A DNA stretch of 42,613 nucleotides from the NCBI RefSeq assembly GCF_000614025.1, contig NZ_BAKF01000020.1:1-42613 (forward strand), given 5' to 3'. The stretch is from Prevotella aurantiaca JCM 15754. GTDB lineage: Bacteria > Bacteroidota > Bacteroidia > Bacteroidales > Bacteroidaceae. A program made the translations under genes and the position numbers. This document shows positions 35,163-42,613 of the stretch, piece after piece. Numbering within the stretch: the stretch's first letter is position 1; the number at the start of each line of letters is the position of its first letter. The notes beneath the pieces were generated by a model. That model was given only the letters and a program-made list of their open reading frames with translations. It searched no databases and was not told the origin of the DNA.

Positions 35163-35193
35163 TTTGCCAGTTCGTATATTTTCAGTATTTTTG
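35163..35193 (+). promoter_or_regulatory. Promoter of the DUF1599 operon
   Basis: TTTG at 35163-35166, a 19-nt spacer, and a perfect TATTTTTG at 35186-35193. This is one of the two best promoter matches in the window and predicts a leader of about 18 nt. Confidence 0.75.
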
Positions 35194-35215
35194 CATTGTA
35201 AATAAGAAATCCACT

Positions 35216-35767
35216 ATGTCAGAACAGATAAAAAAGACCGAACAGGAGTTTAAGGAAATTCTAATCGAATGCCAGTCGCTCTTCTCAAAGAAGTTGCACG
35301 ACTATGGTGCTTCGTGGCGTATACTGCGCCCATCGTCGCTTACCGACCAGCTTTTTATCAAGGCAAAGCGTATTCGTTCGATAGAAATAACGGGCGAAAA
35401 TCGTGTTGGAGAGAGTGTTCGACAAGAGTTTATAGCTCTTATCAACTATGGAGTCATAGGACTTATACAGCTTGAACGTCCGTTTGTAGACACTGTGGAC
35501 ATAACGCCCGAAGAGGCAATGGCACTCTACGAGAAGCATGCAAAAGCGACATACGAGTTGATGTTGAAGAAGAATCACGACTATGGTGAAGCATGGCGCG
35601 ATATGCGTGTGAGCAGCTACACGGACTTTATTCTTACCAAAATAGAGCGTGTAAAGGAAATAGAAAACCTATGCGGACAAACATTGGTGAGCGAAGGCAT
35701 TGATGCTAACTACATGGATATCATCGTTTACGCTGTATTTGGAGCAATAAAATTGCATAATGAGTAA
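35216..35767 (+). CDS. DUF1599 protein with an internal duplication
   Basis: A 183-residue cytoplasmic protein made of two copies of the same unit. The first contains [20 protein letters not shown] and KAKRIRSIE (about residues 26-55), the second [20 protein letters not shown] and KIERVKEIE (about 119-149). The function is not known to me; the HDYG-xxW motif could be a metal or nucleotide site. It starts the cluster that includes the DoxX-TpiA gene, whose start overlaps its end by 8 nt. A stand-alone nucleotide-pyrophosphatase-type (MazG-like) helical fold is possible but not shown. Confidence 0.85.
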   Translation: MSEQIKKTEQEFKEILIECQSLFSKKLHDYGASWRILRPSSLTDQLFIKAKRIRSIEITGENRVGESVRQEFIALINYGVIGLIQLERPFVDTVDITPEEAMALYEKHAKATYELMLKKNHDYGEAWRDMRVSSYTDFILTKIERVKEIENLCGQTLVSEGIDANYMDIIVYAVFGAIKLHNE

Positions 35768-37880
35768 GCTGAAATCGTTTTTAGTAAACATCTGCCGCTT
35801 GTTGCTTGCTGCAACGTTCATCTTCTCTGGTTTCGTAAAAGCCATAGACCCTCTCGGTTCGCAATACAAAATAGGCGACTATCTTACAGCCTTGGGCATG
35901 GCGGGAAAGGTGCCTGAATGGGTACAACTCATTCTATCTATCTCGCTTTCAGGTATAGAGTTTACGCTGGGTATCTTGTTGTTGCTGGCTATTCGTCGCC
36001 ATTTAGTAAGTAAGTTGTCGTTCGTGCTGATGCTTGGAATGACCATCGTAACGCTTTGGCTCACAATTAGTAATCCTATACAAGACTGCGGTTGTTTTGG
36101 CGATGCGATACATTTGACAAACAGTCAGACATTTATCAAAAACTTGGTGCTACTTGCAGCAGTCGTGGTTGTTATGCGATGGCCACTTTATCAAGTGCGG
36201 TTTATCTCAAAAACTAACCAATGGATAGCTACCTACTTCACTATGGCGTTCATTATTGTAGTGTCGTTGCTGAGTCTTTACCACTTACCGCTGTTCGATT
36301 TCCGCCCATATTACATCGGACAAAATATATGGAAAGGAATGCAAATACCCAAAGGAGCAAAGCAAACAAAGTATAAAACCACCTTTATATGCACCAAAGA
36401 CGGCGTTCAGAAAGAGTTCGACGAAAACAATTATCCGTACGATGACAGCACATGGGTGTTTGTAGATACTAAGCAAGAAGTAGTAGAACAAGGCTATGAG
36501 CCACCTATTCACGACTTCTCTATAACCAACTCGAAGACCGATGAGGACCTTACCGAACAGATATTAAACAAAGATGGCTATACATTCTTACTGATTTCAC
36601 CTTTGCTCGAAGTAGCACAAGACAGGAATTTTGGTGATATTGAAAGCATATACGAGTATGCAAAGGAAAACGGATACGCCTTCTATGGACTTACAGCAAG
36701 TACGGAAAAGGGCATAAAGCATTGGCGTGACATCACAGGAGCGGAATATCCGTTCTACACAACCGATGGTACAACGCTGAAAACTGTAATAAGAAGTAAC
36801 CCTGGACTCTTGTTGCTGTACAAAGGAACAATTATAAACAAGTGGAATCATAACGATATTCCAAAGGTAGAGGAATTGAATGCACCCCTGTCGCTGCTTA
36901 CAATAGGGCACGAACCAGAGAGTAGTACGTGGAAAAAGATACTTACAATGGTGCTATGCTACTTGTTACCGCTTATCTTACTCATTATTGCCGACCGCTT
37001 TTGGGCTTGGACTAAGTGGGTAAAGAAACGAGAAGAGTGGATTAAAGAAAAAGAACAATGGCTTCTTAATAACGAACAGAAACGAAAACTGTATCAACTT
37101 TTAAAACGTAAAAGACATATGAGAAAGAAAATTGTAGCAGGTAACTGGAAGATGAACGAGACCCTGCAAGAAGGTATTGCATTGGCAACAGAAATCAATA
37201 ACGCTTTAAAGGCAGACAAACCTAACTGCGATGTTGTAATCTGCACTCCTTTTATACACTTGGCAAGTGTAGCTAATGTGTTGGATAAGGACTTGGTAAA
37301 GCTTGGCGCAGAAGACAGTGCTAACAAGGAAAAAGGAGCCTACACTGGTGAGGTTTCTGCTGCAATGGTTAAGAGTACAGGTGCAGAATATGTTATTCTC
37401 GGCCACTCTGAGCGCCGTCAATACTACGGAGAAACAACCGAAATCTTAAAGGAAAAGGTAGAAATGGCACTTGCAAACGGCTTGAAAGTTATCTTCTGCT
37501 GCGGCGAAACATTAGAAGAACGCGAAGCAAATAAGCAAAACGAAGTGGTGAAGGCTGAACTCGAAGGTTCTGTTTTCCACCTCAGCGAAGAGGCTTGGAA
37601 GAACATTATTCTTGCTTACGAGCCAATTTGGGCTATCGGAACAGGAAAAACTGCAACATCTGACCAAGCTGAAGAGATGCTCGCATACATTCGTTCAATC
37701 GTAGCAGAGAAGTATGGCAAAGACGTTGCAAGCGAAACAAGCATCTTATATGGTGGCAGCTGCAAGGCAAGCAACGCACCAGAACTATTCTCAAAACCAA
37801 ATATTGATGGTGGTTTGATAGGAGGAGCTTCTTTGAAAGCTGACGATTTCAAGGGTATTATTGATGCTTGGAAGAAGTAA
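35760..37880 (+). CDS. DoxX/MauE-like membrane protein fused in frame to triosephosphate isomerase
   Basis: One uninterrupted frame of 706 residues. Residues 1-180 have five predicted membrane helices with the DCGCFGD motif (Cys110, Cys112) of DoxX/MauE-like proteins. Residues 180-410 look like a periplasmic thioredoxin-fold domain ([18 protein letters not shown]) that lacks CXXC. A last helix (416-440, [17 protein letters not shown]) returns the chain to the cytoplasm, followed by a basic, coiled stretch (441-453). From residue 454 the sequence is triosephosphate isomerase. Other Bacteroidales have the two as neighbouring genes, so this may be a real fusion, a lost stop codon, or separate translation from the internal ATG at 37119. 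The topology puts TpiA in the cytoplasm, which is compatible with function. Confidence 0.8.
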   Translation: MSKLKSFLVNICRLLLAATFIFSGFVKAIDPLGSQYKIGDYLTALGMAGKVPEWVQLILSISLSGIEFTLGILLLLAIRRHLVSKLSFVLMLGMTIVTLWLTISNPIQDCGCFGDAIHLTNSQTFIKNLVLLAAVVVVMRWPLYQVRFISKTNQWIATYFTMAFIIVVSLLSLYHLPLFDFRPYYIGQNIWKGMQIPKGAKQTKYKTTFICTKDGVQKEFDENNYPYDDSTWVFVDTKQEVVEQGYEPPIHDFSITNSKTDEDLTEQILNKDGYTFLLISPLLEVAQDRNFGDIESIYEYAKENGYAFYGLTASTEKGIKHWRDITGAEYPFYTTDGTTLKTVIRSNPGLLLLYKGTIINKWNHNDIPKVEELNAPLSLLTIGHEPESSTWKKILTMVLCYLLPLILLIIADRFWAWTKWVKKREEWIKEKEQWLLNNEQKRKLYQLLKRKRHMRKKIVAGNWKMNETLQEGIALATEINNALKADKPNCDVVICTPFIHLASVANVLDKDLVKLGAEDSANKEKGAYTGEVSAAMVKSTGAEYVILGHSERRQYYGETTEILKEKVEMALANGLKVIFCCGETLEEREANKQNEVVKAELEGSVFHLSEEAWKNIILAYEPIWAIGTGKTATSDQAEEMLAYIRSIVAEKYGKDVASETSILYGGSCKASNAPELFSKPNIDGGLIGGASLKADDFKGIIDAWKK
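37119..37880 (+). CDS. tpiA: Triosephosphate isomerase (internal start or fusion domain)
   Basis: This stretch alone is a complete 253-residue triosephosphate isomerase that interconverts glyceraldehyde 3-phosphate and dihydroxyacetone phosphate in glycolysis. The substrate lysine is in GNWKMN (Lys11 counted from 37119), the catalytic His in ILGHSERR, and the catalytic Glu in [14 protein letters not shown]. The phosphate loop is at GLIGGASL. The ATG at 37119 is the usual family start, so independent translation is likely. No stop codon separates it from the upstream membrane domain. Confidence 0.9.
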   Translation: MRKKIVAGNWKMNETLQEGIALATEINNALKADKPNCDVVICTPFIHLASVANVLDKDLVKLGAEDSANKEKGAYTGEVSAAMVKSTGAEYVILGHSERRQYYGETTEILKEKVEMALANGLKVIFCCGETLEEREANKQNEVVKAELEGSVFHLSEEAWKNIILAYEPIWAIGTGKTATSDQAEEMLAYIRSIVAEKYGKDVASETSILYGGSCKASNAPELFSKPNIDGGLIGGASLKADDFKGIIDAWKK

Positions 37881-37894
37881 AAACAAGTAAACAA

Positions 37895-37943
37895 AAAGTC
37901 CTATGAGCCGCTAATCGTAAGAATTAGCGGCTCTTGGGGACTT
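37895..37943 (+). promoter_or_regulatory. Hairpin between tpiA and the SPOR gene
   Basis: GAGCCGCTAAT (37905-37915) pairs perfectly with ATTAGCGGCTC (37923-37933). Outer arms AAGTCC and GGACTT extend the structure. No long U tract follows, so it may be a weak terminator or a processing element within the cluster. Confidence 0.65.
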
Positions 37944-37959
37944 TATAAAAGCAAAAGAA

Positions 37960-38631
37960 ATGAAGAAATTCCTTGCCATATTGGTCGTCGCACTCCTTAG
38001 CTGTTTAGCTGTTGGTGCACAAGGTACTGTCACTGTAACGCAGAGTGAGGATATAGACGCGTTGGTGAACGGAAAGAAAAATACTAAAGCAAATAAGAAA
38101 AAACAGCAAGCTCAGGTACAGTCGCCAGTGAATAAACTAACTGTTCCTTCACCTGTTACCCCACGAATAGAGCCTCGTATCGAAGCGCCAACACCCCCAC
38201 CGACAGCAAGTACATCTACTAATCAGCGTACAAAACTTGTGCGCAAGAAGGTAAGACGTCCTATTATAGACCCTGTAGATGGTACAATAGTTAAACAAAC
38301 AGTAACTAAACGTGTGCTGAAAGGCGTAAGAAGAGTGAGGGGATTTCGTGTGTTAGCCTATTCTGGAGGCAATACAAGAGAAGCCCGAAAGGAAGCTGAA
38401 AGATGGGGACAGAAGGCTAAACAGATATTACAAACCGAACCAATATACGTTCACTTCTATTCTCCTCGTTGGATGTGCCAGGTCGGAAACTATGTAAGTT
38501 ACGAAGAAGCACGTAAGATTATGAGGAAATTGAAGAAAGAAGGGTTTACCCATGCCAACGTAATTAGAACTATGGTAACAATAGAAACATCTAAAGTGGT
38601 TGGTAATGAGCCTGATGTAATGGATTACTAA
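37960..38631 (+). CDS. Exported SPOR-domain protein
   Basis: A 223-residue protein with a signal peptide ending VGAQ (residues 18-21), a disordered Lys/Gln/Pro-rich linker (about 30-110), and a C-terminal SPOR fold (about 125-205: GFRVLAYSGGNTREARKEAERWGQK, YVHFYSPRWMCQVGNYVSYEEARKIMRKLKKEG). SPOR domains bind denuded peptidoglycan glycan chains, often at the division site. In this family the domain sits in exported proteins of unclear role. It lies between tpiA and folE. Confidence 0.88.
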   Translation: MKKFLAILVVALLSCLAVGAQGTVTVTQSEDIDALVNGKKNTKANKKKQQAQVQSPVNKLTVPSPVTPRIEPRIEAPTPPPTASTSTNQRTKLVRKKVRRPIIDPVDGTIVKQTVTKRVLKGVRRVRGFRVLAYSGGNTREARKEAERWGQKAKQILQTEPIYVHFYSPRWMCQVGNYVSYEEARKIMRKLKKEGFTHANVIRTMVTIETSKVVGNEPDVMDY

Positions 38632-38854
38632 ATGGCTTTAATTTAAAATTAGATTAAAACTTTTAAATCAATTGAGGAAGCCATTTCAGATAATAAAATA
38701 AATCTGTTTAAAGGTGTGAGTGTCCTGGATTTAATTGCGAAGTGAACTGATTAAACTACAAGATACTCCTATTTTAATAGCAAAATAAAGTTCTCTGAAT
38801 AGTAGAACAACATATTTTTATAAGATAATATTATACGATTTATCAAGAATAATA

Positions 38855-39448
38855 ATGAAGTCAAATATAGAATTTCGTGAAGGCCTAGACGACTTAGCAG
38901 GACATTACCGACATGTATTGCAACTTTTAGGTGAGGATCCAGATAGAGAAGGCTTGGAAAAGACACCTACGCGTGTGGCAAAAGCAATGCAAGTGTTAAC
39001 ACGTGGCTATACTCAAGACCCTCATAAGGTGCTTACTGATGCACTTTTTGCAGAGAAATACAATCAGATGGTAATAGTAAAAGACATTGATTTCTTTTCT
39101 ATGTGCGAGCATCACATGCTCCCTTTCTACGGAAAAGCGCACGTTGCATACATTCCTAATGGCCATATAACAGGCTTAAGCAAGATAGCACGCGTGGTAG
39201 ATATATTCAGTCATCGTCTCCAAGTACAGGAAAGATTGACACAACAGATAAAGGATTGTATTCAAGATACTCTGCAACCGCTTGGTACAATGGTAGTAAT
39301 TGAGGCGAAGCACATGTGCATGCAGATGCGTGGAATAGAGAAACAAAACTCTATAACAACAACGAGTGCATTCAGTGGAGCATTTAATCAAGCGAAAACA
39401 CGCGAGGAGTTTATGGACCTCGTGCACTCTGATAAGATGCGAATATAA
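38855..39448 (+). CDS. folE: GTP cyclohydrolase I
   Basis: Converts GTP to dihydroneopterin triphosphate, the first step of tetrahydrofolate synthesis. The 197-residue length is typical. The substrate and zinc motifs are TPTRVAKA (37-44), MCEHHMLPF (83-91) with Cys84 and His87 as zinc ligands, [10 protein letters not shown] (107-116), and CMQMRG (155-160) with Cys155 as third ligand. It is an independent unit or end of the preceding cluster; the 223-nt gap upstream is AT-rich and holds no gene. Confidence 0.96.
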   Translation: MKSNIEFREGLDDLAGHYRHVLQLLGEDPDREGLEKTPTRVAKAMQVLTRGYTQDPHKVLTDALFAEKYNQMVIVKDIDFFSMCEHHMLPFYGKAHVAYIPNGHITGLSKIARVVDIFSHRLQVQERLTQQIKDCIQDTLQPLGTMVVIEAKHMCMQMRGIEKQNSITTTSAFSGAFNQAKTREEFMDLVHSDKMRI

Positions 39449-39509
39449 AACAATAATTGCTTGAGGCACCCAAAGTTAAATAGATTTAAAAGAAAGGAAA
39501 CAAGATAAT

Positions 39510-40262
39510 ATGAAGTTTATCTCATGGAATGTAAATGGTCTTCGGGCTTGTGTTACAAAGGGCTTTAAAGAAAGTTTTGCCGAAATGAATGCGGATTTTT
39601 TCTGCTTGCAGGAAACAAAGATGCAGGAAGGACAACTTGATATAGCATTCGATGGTTATGAGTCGTATTGGAATTATGCTGACAAGAAAGGTTATTCGGG
39701 AACAGCAATCTTTACAAAACACAAGCCTTTAAATGTTTCTTATGGATTGGGTATAGATGAACACGACCATGAAGGAAGAGTAATTACGCTCGAAATGGAG
39801 AACTTCTATCTTGTTACATGTTATACGCCAAACTCGCAAGATGGCTTGAAACGATTAGGTTACAGAATGCAATGGGAAGACGATTTCCAGGCCTATATCA
39901 AGCAATTGGATGAGAAGAAACCTGTTATTGTGTGTGGCGACTTGAATGTTGCACATGAGGAAATAGACTTAAAGAACCCTAAGACCAATCGAAAAAATGC
40001 AGGATTCTCTGATGAAGAAAGAGCAAAAATGACGCAATTTCTTGGAAATGGATTTATTGACAGCTTCCGAACACTTTATCCAGAGCAGGTAACTTATTCG
40101 TGGTGGTCGTATCGTTTCAAAGCAAGAGAGAAGAATGCAGGCTGGCGTATCGACTATTTCTTGTTGTCAAATCGATTACGTGAGCAACTTGTCGAAGCTA
40201 AAATACATACCGAAGTGTATGGTAGCGATCATTGCCCAGTAGAGGTTGAACTGAATTTATAA
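39510..40262 (+). CDS. xth: Exodeoxyribonuclease III / AP endonuclease
   Basis: A 250-residue member of the exonuclease III family acting at abasic sites and 3' ends in base excision repair. Key motifs are WNVNGLRA (6-13), LQETK (33-37), YTPNSQDGL, GDLNVAH (with the catalytic Asp and Asn), WSYR, WRIDYFL and the final SDHCPV with the catalytic Asp-His. All catalytic residues are present. It follows folE by 61 nt; the SGNH gene starts 5 nt after its stop. Confidence 0.95.
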   Translation: MKFISWNVNGLRACVTKGFKESFAEMNADFFCLQETKMQEGQLDIAFDGYESYWNYADKKGYSGTAIFTKHKPLNVSYGLGIDEHDHEGRVITLEMENFYLVTCYTPNSQDGLKRLGYRMQWEDDFQAYIKQLDEKKPVIVCGDLNVAHEEIDLKNPKTNRKNAGFSDEERAKMTQFLGNGFIDSFRTLYPEQVTYSWWSYRFKAREKNAGWRIDYFLLSNRLREQLVEAKIHTEVYGSDHCPVEVELNL

Positions 40263-40267
40263 GCAAC

Positions 40268-41026
40268 GTGCGCGAGCAAAGCAAGATATTCTTATTATTG
40301 GTTGCTGTGCTGGCAATCGTTGTTGGTTATGCTATTGTGCCAGGAGAAATATCTTTTGGCAAATTTACGATAAAGAAAATTAGTCTTGCGCAACTGCGAA
40401 AAGCTGATAAAAACGACTCTGAAATTGCACCAAAACACAAGAAAAAGAAACAATATAGGAGCAAACAAACGTTTTTATTCATAGGAGATTCGATGGTAGA
40501 AGGCTTGTCTCGACGACTCGGCGACTATGCTGAAGAGAACCATCATAAGCTTTATACTGTTATTTGGTATGGTTCTACCACCGAAAAGTGGGCAAATTCG
40601 AAAACAATAGAGCATTTTATTAAGGAGTATAAGCCTACTTACATATTACTTTGCTTGGGTAGTAACGAACTATTCGTTAACGACTTAGATTTAAGAGAGA
40701 CTCATATAAAGACGATAGTAGCCAAGTTGGCCAACTTTCCCTATGTTTGGATAGGTCCTGCGAGCTGGAATGGCGATACAGGAATTATCGATTTGATGAA
40801 GAAACATACGAAACAAGGCTGTTTCTTTGATAGTAGAGGACTGAAATTGAAACGTGGTTCCGATCATTATCATCCTACTTGGGAGGCTGCAGCATTATGG
40901 TTGAACAATGTTGCTGCCTTTATGAGAAGTTCGAAAGCAACTTATCCTGTAGTACTGAAAGATCCTCTACACCATCATAAAGCAACAAATACAAAACTCT
41001 TACAACCTTCTTTCAAAGGATTTTAG
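40268..41026 (+). CDS. SGNH/GDSL-type acyl-transfer or esterase protein
   Basis: A 252-residue protein starting at GTG 40268. One N-terminal membrane helix (7-23) is followed by a Lys-rich linker and an SGNH hydrolase domain: block I GDSMVEG (Ser nucleophile, about residue 76), block III LCLGSNE, and the late SDHYHP with catalytic Asp and His. The product is likely anchored in the inner membrane facing the periplasm. It is 8 nt before the MBOAT gene, the usual arrangement of pairs that O-acetylate envelope polymers. The acceptor is unknown. Confidence 0.85.
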   Translation: MREQSKIFLLLVAVLAIVVGYAIVPGEISFGKFTIKKISLAQLRKADKNDSEIAPKHKKKKQYRSKQTFLFIGDSMVEGLSRRLGDYAEENHHKLYTVIWYGSTTEKWANSKTIEHFIKEYKPTYILLCLGSNELFVNDLDLRETHIKTIVAKLANFPYVWIGPASWNGDTGIIDLMKKHTKQGCFFDSRGLKLKRGSDHYHPTWEAAALWLNNVAAFMRSSKATYPVVLKDPLHHHKATNTKLLQPSFKGF

Positions 41027-41034
41027 TACGATAG

Positions 41035-42513
41035 ATGATAGATTTAAAGCAGACAATAGGCGCATTTTTTTCCTTTTTGGCAACTCCCAATAAGGATTGG
41101 TCGTTCTGTACACTATCGTTTATGATTGCTTTTCTTCTGTTTTTTGCTGGCTATATTTATATAAATGGCAGCAGAAAAACATGGATGAAAGCTTATGTTG
41201 TACTATTTGGAATGTTTTTTGCCTATAAGGCAAATGGCGCTTTAATGGTCTTGCTGCCTATAACAACATTGCTTTCGTGGTTCTTAACGAAGAAAATGAT
41301 GCGCTTACGACGTGGTAAACCGCGTAGAGTAGGGGTTTTTATTGTTATTTTAATAGAACTTCTTCCGTTACTTTACTATAAGTACACCAACTTCACCCTT
41401 GATATTTTAAATCATTTACTACAGAGTAATTTTGCTCCCTTACAACTAATATTGCCCATAGGTATATCGTTTTATACCTTTCAAGCCATTAGTTACACAA
41501 TAGATGTGTACAAAGAACGATTTCCTAAAACGACCGATTTGTTAGAATATAGTTTTTATCTTACGTTCTTCCCTTTATTGATTGCAGGACCTATTACACG
41601 TGCTAAGGTCTTAATTCCGCAGATAAATACACCGCGTCTTAACGATAAGCATCTTATAAATTTGGGACTATGGCTTATAATTTGTGGTTTGTTGAAAAAG
41701 GCATTAGTAGCCGATTACTTGGCACAATATAATAATTGGATATTTGCTGATCCTTTGGCCTACACTGGATTTGAAAACTTAATGGGTGTCTTAGGATTTA
41801 CGTTGCAAATATATTGTGACTTTTCTGGCTACAGTGATATGGCTATTGGAATTGCAGCACTTATGGGATTCCGACTGCCTAATAACTTTAATTCGCCATA
41901 TCAGAGTCTAAACTTGACAGAGTTTTGGCATCGTTGGCACATTACGCTTTCGCAATGGTTCCGTGATTATATCTATATTCCAATGGGGGGAAATAGGAAA
42001 GGCGAACTGAAAACGTACAGAAACACTTTCATTACAATGATAGTAGCGGGATTATGGCATGGGGCATCAGGTATGTTTGTGCTGTGGGGATTGTTACATG
42101 GCGTTGGTTTAACAATTCACAAGTTTGCTCGTAATAGAGGTTTTGGCAAGGTTCAGAATACGATTTATTTGAAAACTATTTGCTGGATAATGACTTTTAC
42201 GTATATATCTGTTGCGTGGATATTCTTTCGTTCCCACGACCTTAATACAGCATTTAGTATTATTGGTAAGATAACCACAGACTTACATTTCGTCGATATA
42301 CAGAATTTCATTAATGCACGTCTACTTTGGATAATGCTGTTAGCGGTTGGTCTTGAACTTCATTCTATTCGACAAAGCGATTATAGATGGCTACAACAAA
42401 AGTTTATCTCATTGCCATGGTTGACTAAGTTGGGAATATTTTTACTTGTTTTACAGCTTGTTATCAATTTAAGTCAAGATAGTGTACAGCCATTTATCTA
42501 CACCAGATTTTAA
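41035..42513 (+). CDS. MBOAT-family membrane O-acyltransferase (AlgI/DltB-like)
   Basis: A 492-residue polytopic membrane protein. It has about a dozen hydrophobic helices and the MBOAT motifs: PIGISFYTFQAISYTIDVY (about 141-160), CDFSGYSDMAIGIAALMG, LTEFWHRWHITLSQWFRDYIYIP and GLWHGAS, with the His of WHG as the presumed active site. Such proteins pass acyl groups from the cytoplasm to a periplasmic transferase. With the SGNH gene and a likely third gene it forms an O-acylation module for a surface polysaccharide or peptidoglycan. Confidence 0.93.
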   Translation: MIDLKQTIGAFFSFLATPNKDWSFCTLSFMIAFLLFFAGYIYINGSRKTWMKAYVVLFGMFFAYKANGALMVLLPITTLLSWFLTKKMMRLRRGKPRRVGVFIVILIELLPLLYYKYTNFTLDILNHLLQSNFAPLQLILPIGISFYTFQAISYTIDVYKERFPKTTDLLEYSFYLTFFPLLIAGPITRAKVLIPQINTPRLNDKHLINLGLWLIICGLLKKALVADYLAQYNNWIFADPLAYTGFENLMGVLGFTLQIYCDFSGYSDMAIGIAALMGFRLPNNFNSPYQSLNLTEFWHRWHITLSQWFRDYIYIPMGGNRKGELKTYRNTFITMIVAGLWHGASGMFVLWGLLHGVGLTIHKFARNRGFGKVQNTIYLKTICWIMTFTYISVAWIFFRSHDLNTAFSIIGKITTDLHFVDIQNFINARLLWIMLLAVGLELHSIRQSDYRWLQQKFISLPWLTKLGIFLLVLQLVINLSQDSVQPFIYTRF

Positions 42514-42542
42514 GATTTGGGTAAGTTTACTATTGGAGAATA

Positions 42543-42613
42543 ATGACATTAAAAAGTAATAACAAAACTTTAGTTTGGCGAAAGAACTTGTTAATTAGTC
42601 GTCCCTTAAAAAC
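42543..42613 (+). CDS. Partial CDS at the window end (third gene of the SGNH-MBOAT unit)
   Basis: An ATG at 42543 opens a frame of at least 23 codons that runs past the window edge (MTLKSNNKT, then VWRKNLLISRPLKN). The basic N-terminus is what would precede a membrane helix or signal anchor. The gap after the MBOAT stop is 29 nt. In similar clusters a second SGNH or periplasmic partner often sits here, but the visible part is too short to assign. Confidence 0.45.
   Translation, partial: MTLKSNNKTLVWRKNLLISRPLK

Overview
The window looks like chromosomal core DNA from a Bacteroidota organism, most likely Prevotella in the broad sense. The evidence is the protein families (BspA-type DUF285 repeats, WG repeats, Bacteroidales HU-like protein, DUF1599, Lys-type SerA, YfhO), the Gln-ending signal peptides (AQ), and many start-proximal promoters of the Bacteroidota type (TTTG, about 19 nt, TAnnTTTG). 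I see no rRNA or tRNA genes, CRISPR array, phage or insertion sequence.

Layout. 1-674: leader region with the first copy of a dispersed repeat, then gyrA. 3360-8391: three tandem paralogous exported TPR proteins, then a DbpA-like RNA helicase broken by a frameshift in motif VI. 8598-12726: serC, serA and a DUF1015 gene (serine biosynthesis block; the DUF1015 tail is frameshifted), then a YigZ/IMPACT protein. 12988-15053: an HU-like protein and a two-gene minus-strand islet of poorly characterised small proteins. 15313-21607: phosphohexomutase, GNAT acetyltransferase, and an outer-membrane set resembling BtuB, BtuG and a cobamide-locus cell-surface protein. 21910-22480: a frameshifted periplasmic protein with a Cys/Lys/Glu heptad array. 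22973-25653 (minus strand): WG-repeat protein, dps, rpsO. 25858-28458: typA and a small outer-membrane barrel. 29177-32045 (minus strand): BspA-like leucine-rich repeat protein, luxS, mtnN. 32144-34657: YfhO membrane protein. 35216-42613: DUF1599, a DoxX/MauE-like membrane protein joined in frame to triosephosphate isomerase, SPOR protein, folE, exonuclease III, and an SGNH/MBOAT O-acylation pair continuing past the window end.

Functional links. serC and serA supply phosphoserine, with DUF1015 a candidate partner. mtnN and luxS form the two-step S-adenosylhomocysteine recycling and AI-2 pathway. The receptor, surface lipoprotein and surface protein at 17415-21607 would capture and import a cobamide. 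SGNH plus MBOAT would move acyl groups onto an envelope glycan.

Most notable signals. (1) A dispersed intergenic family of tandem 22-nt units (four arrays), plus one array of 23-nt units. (2) The in-frame membrane-redox/triosephosphate isomerase fusion. (3) The Cys-heptad insertion in a Spy-like protein. (4) Three small indels that break reading frames, which may be biology or sequencing error.
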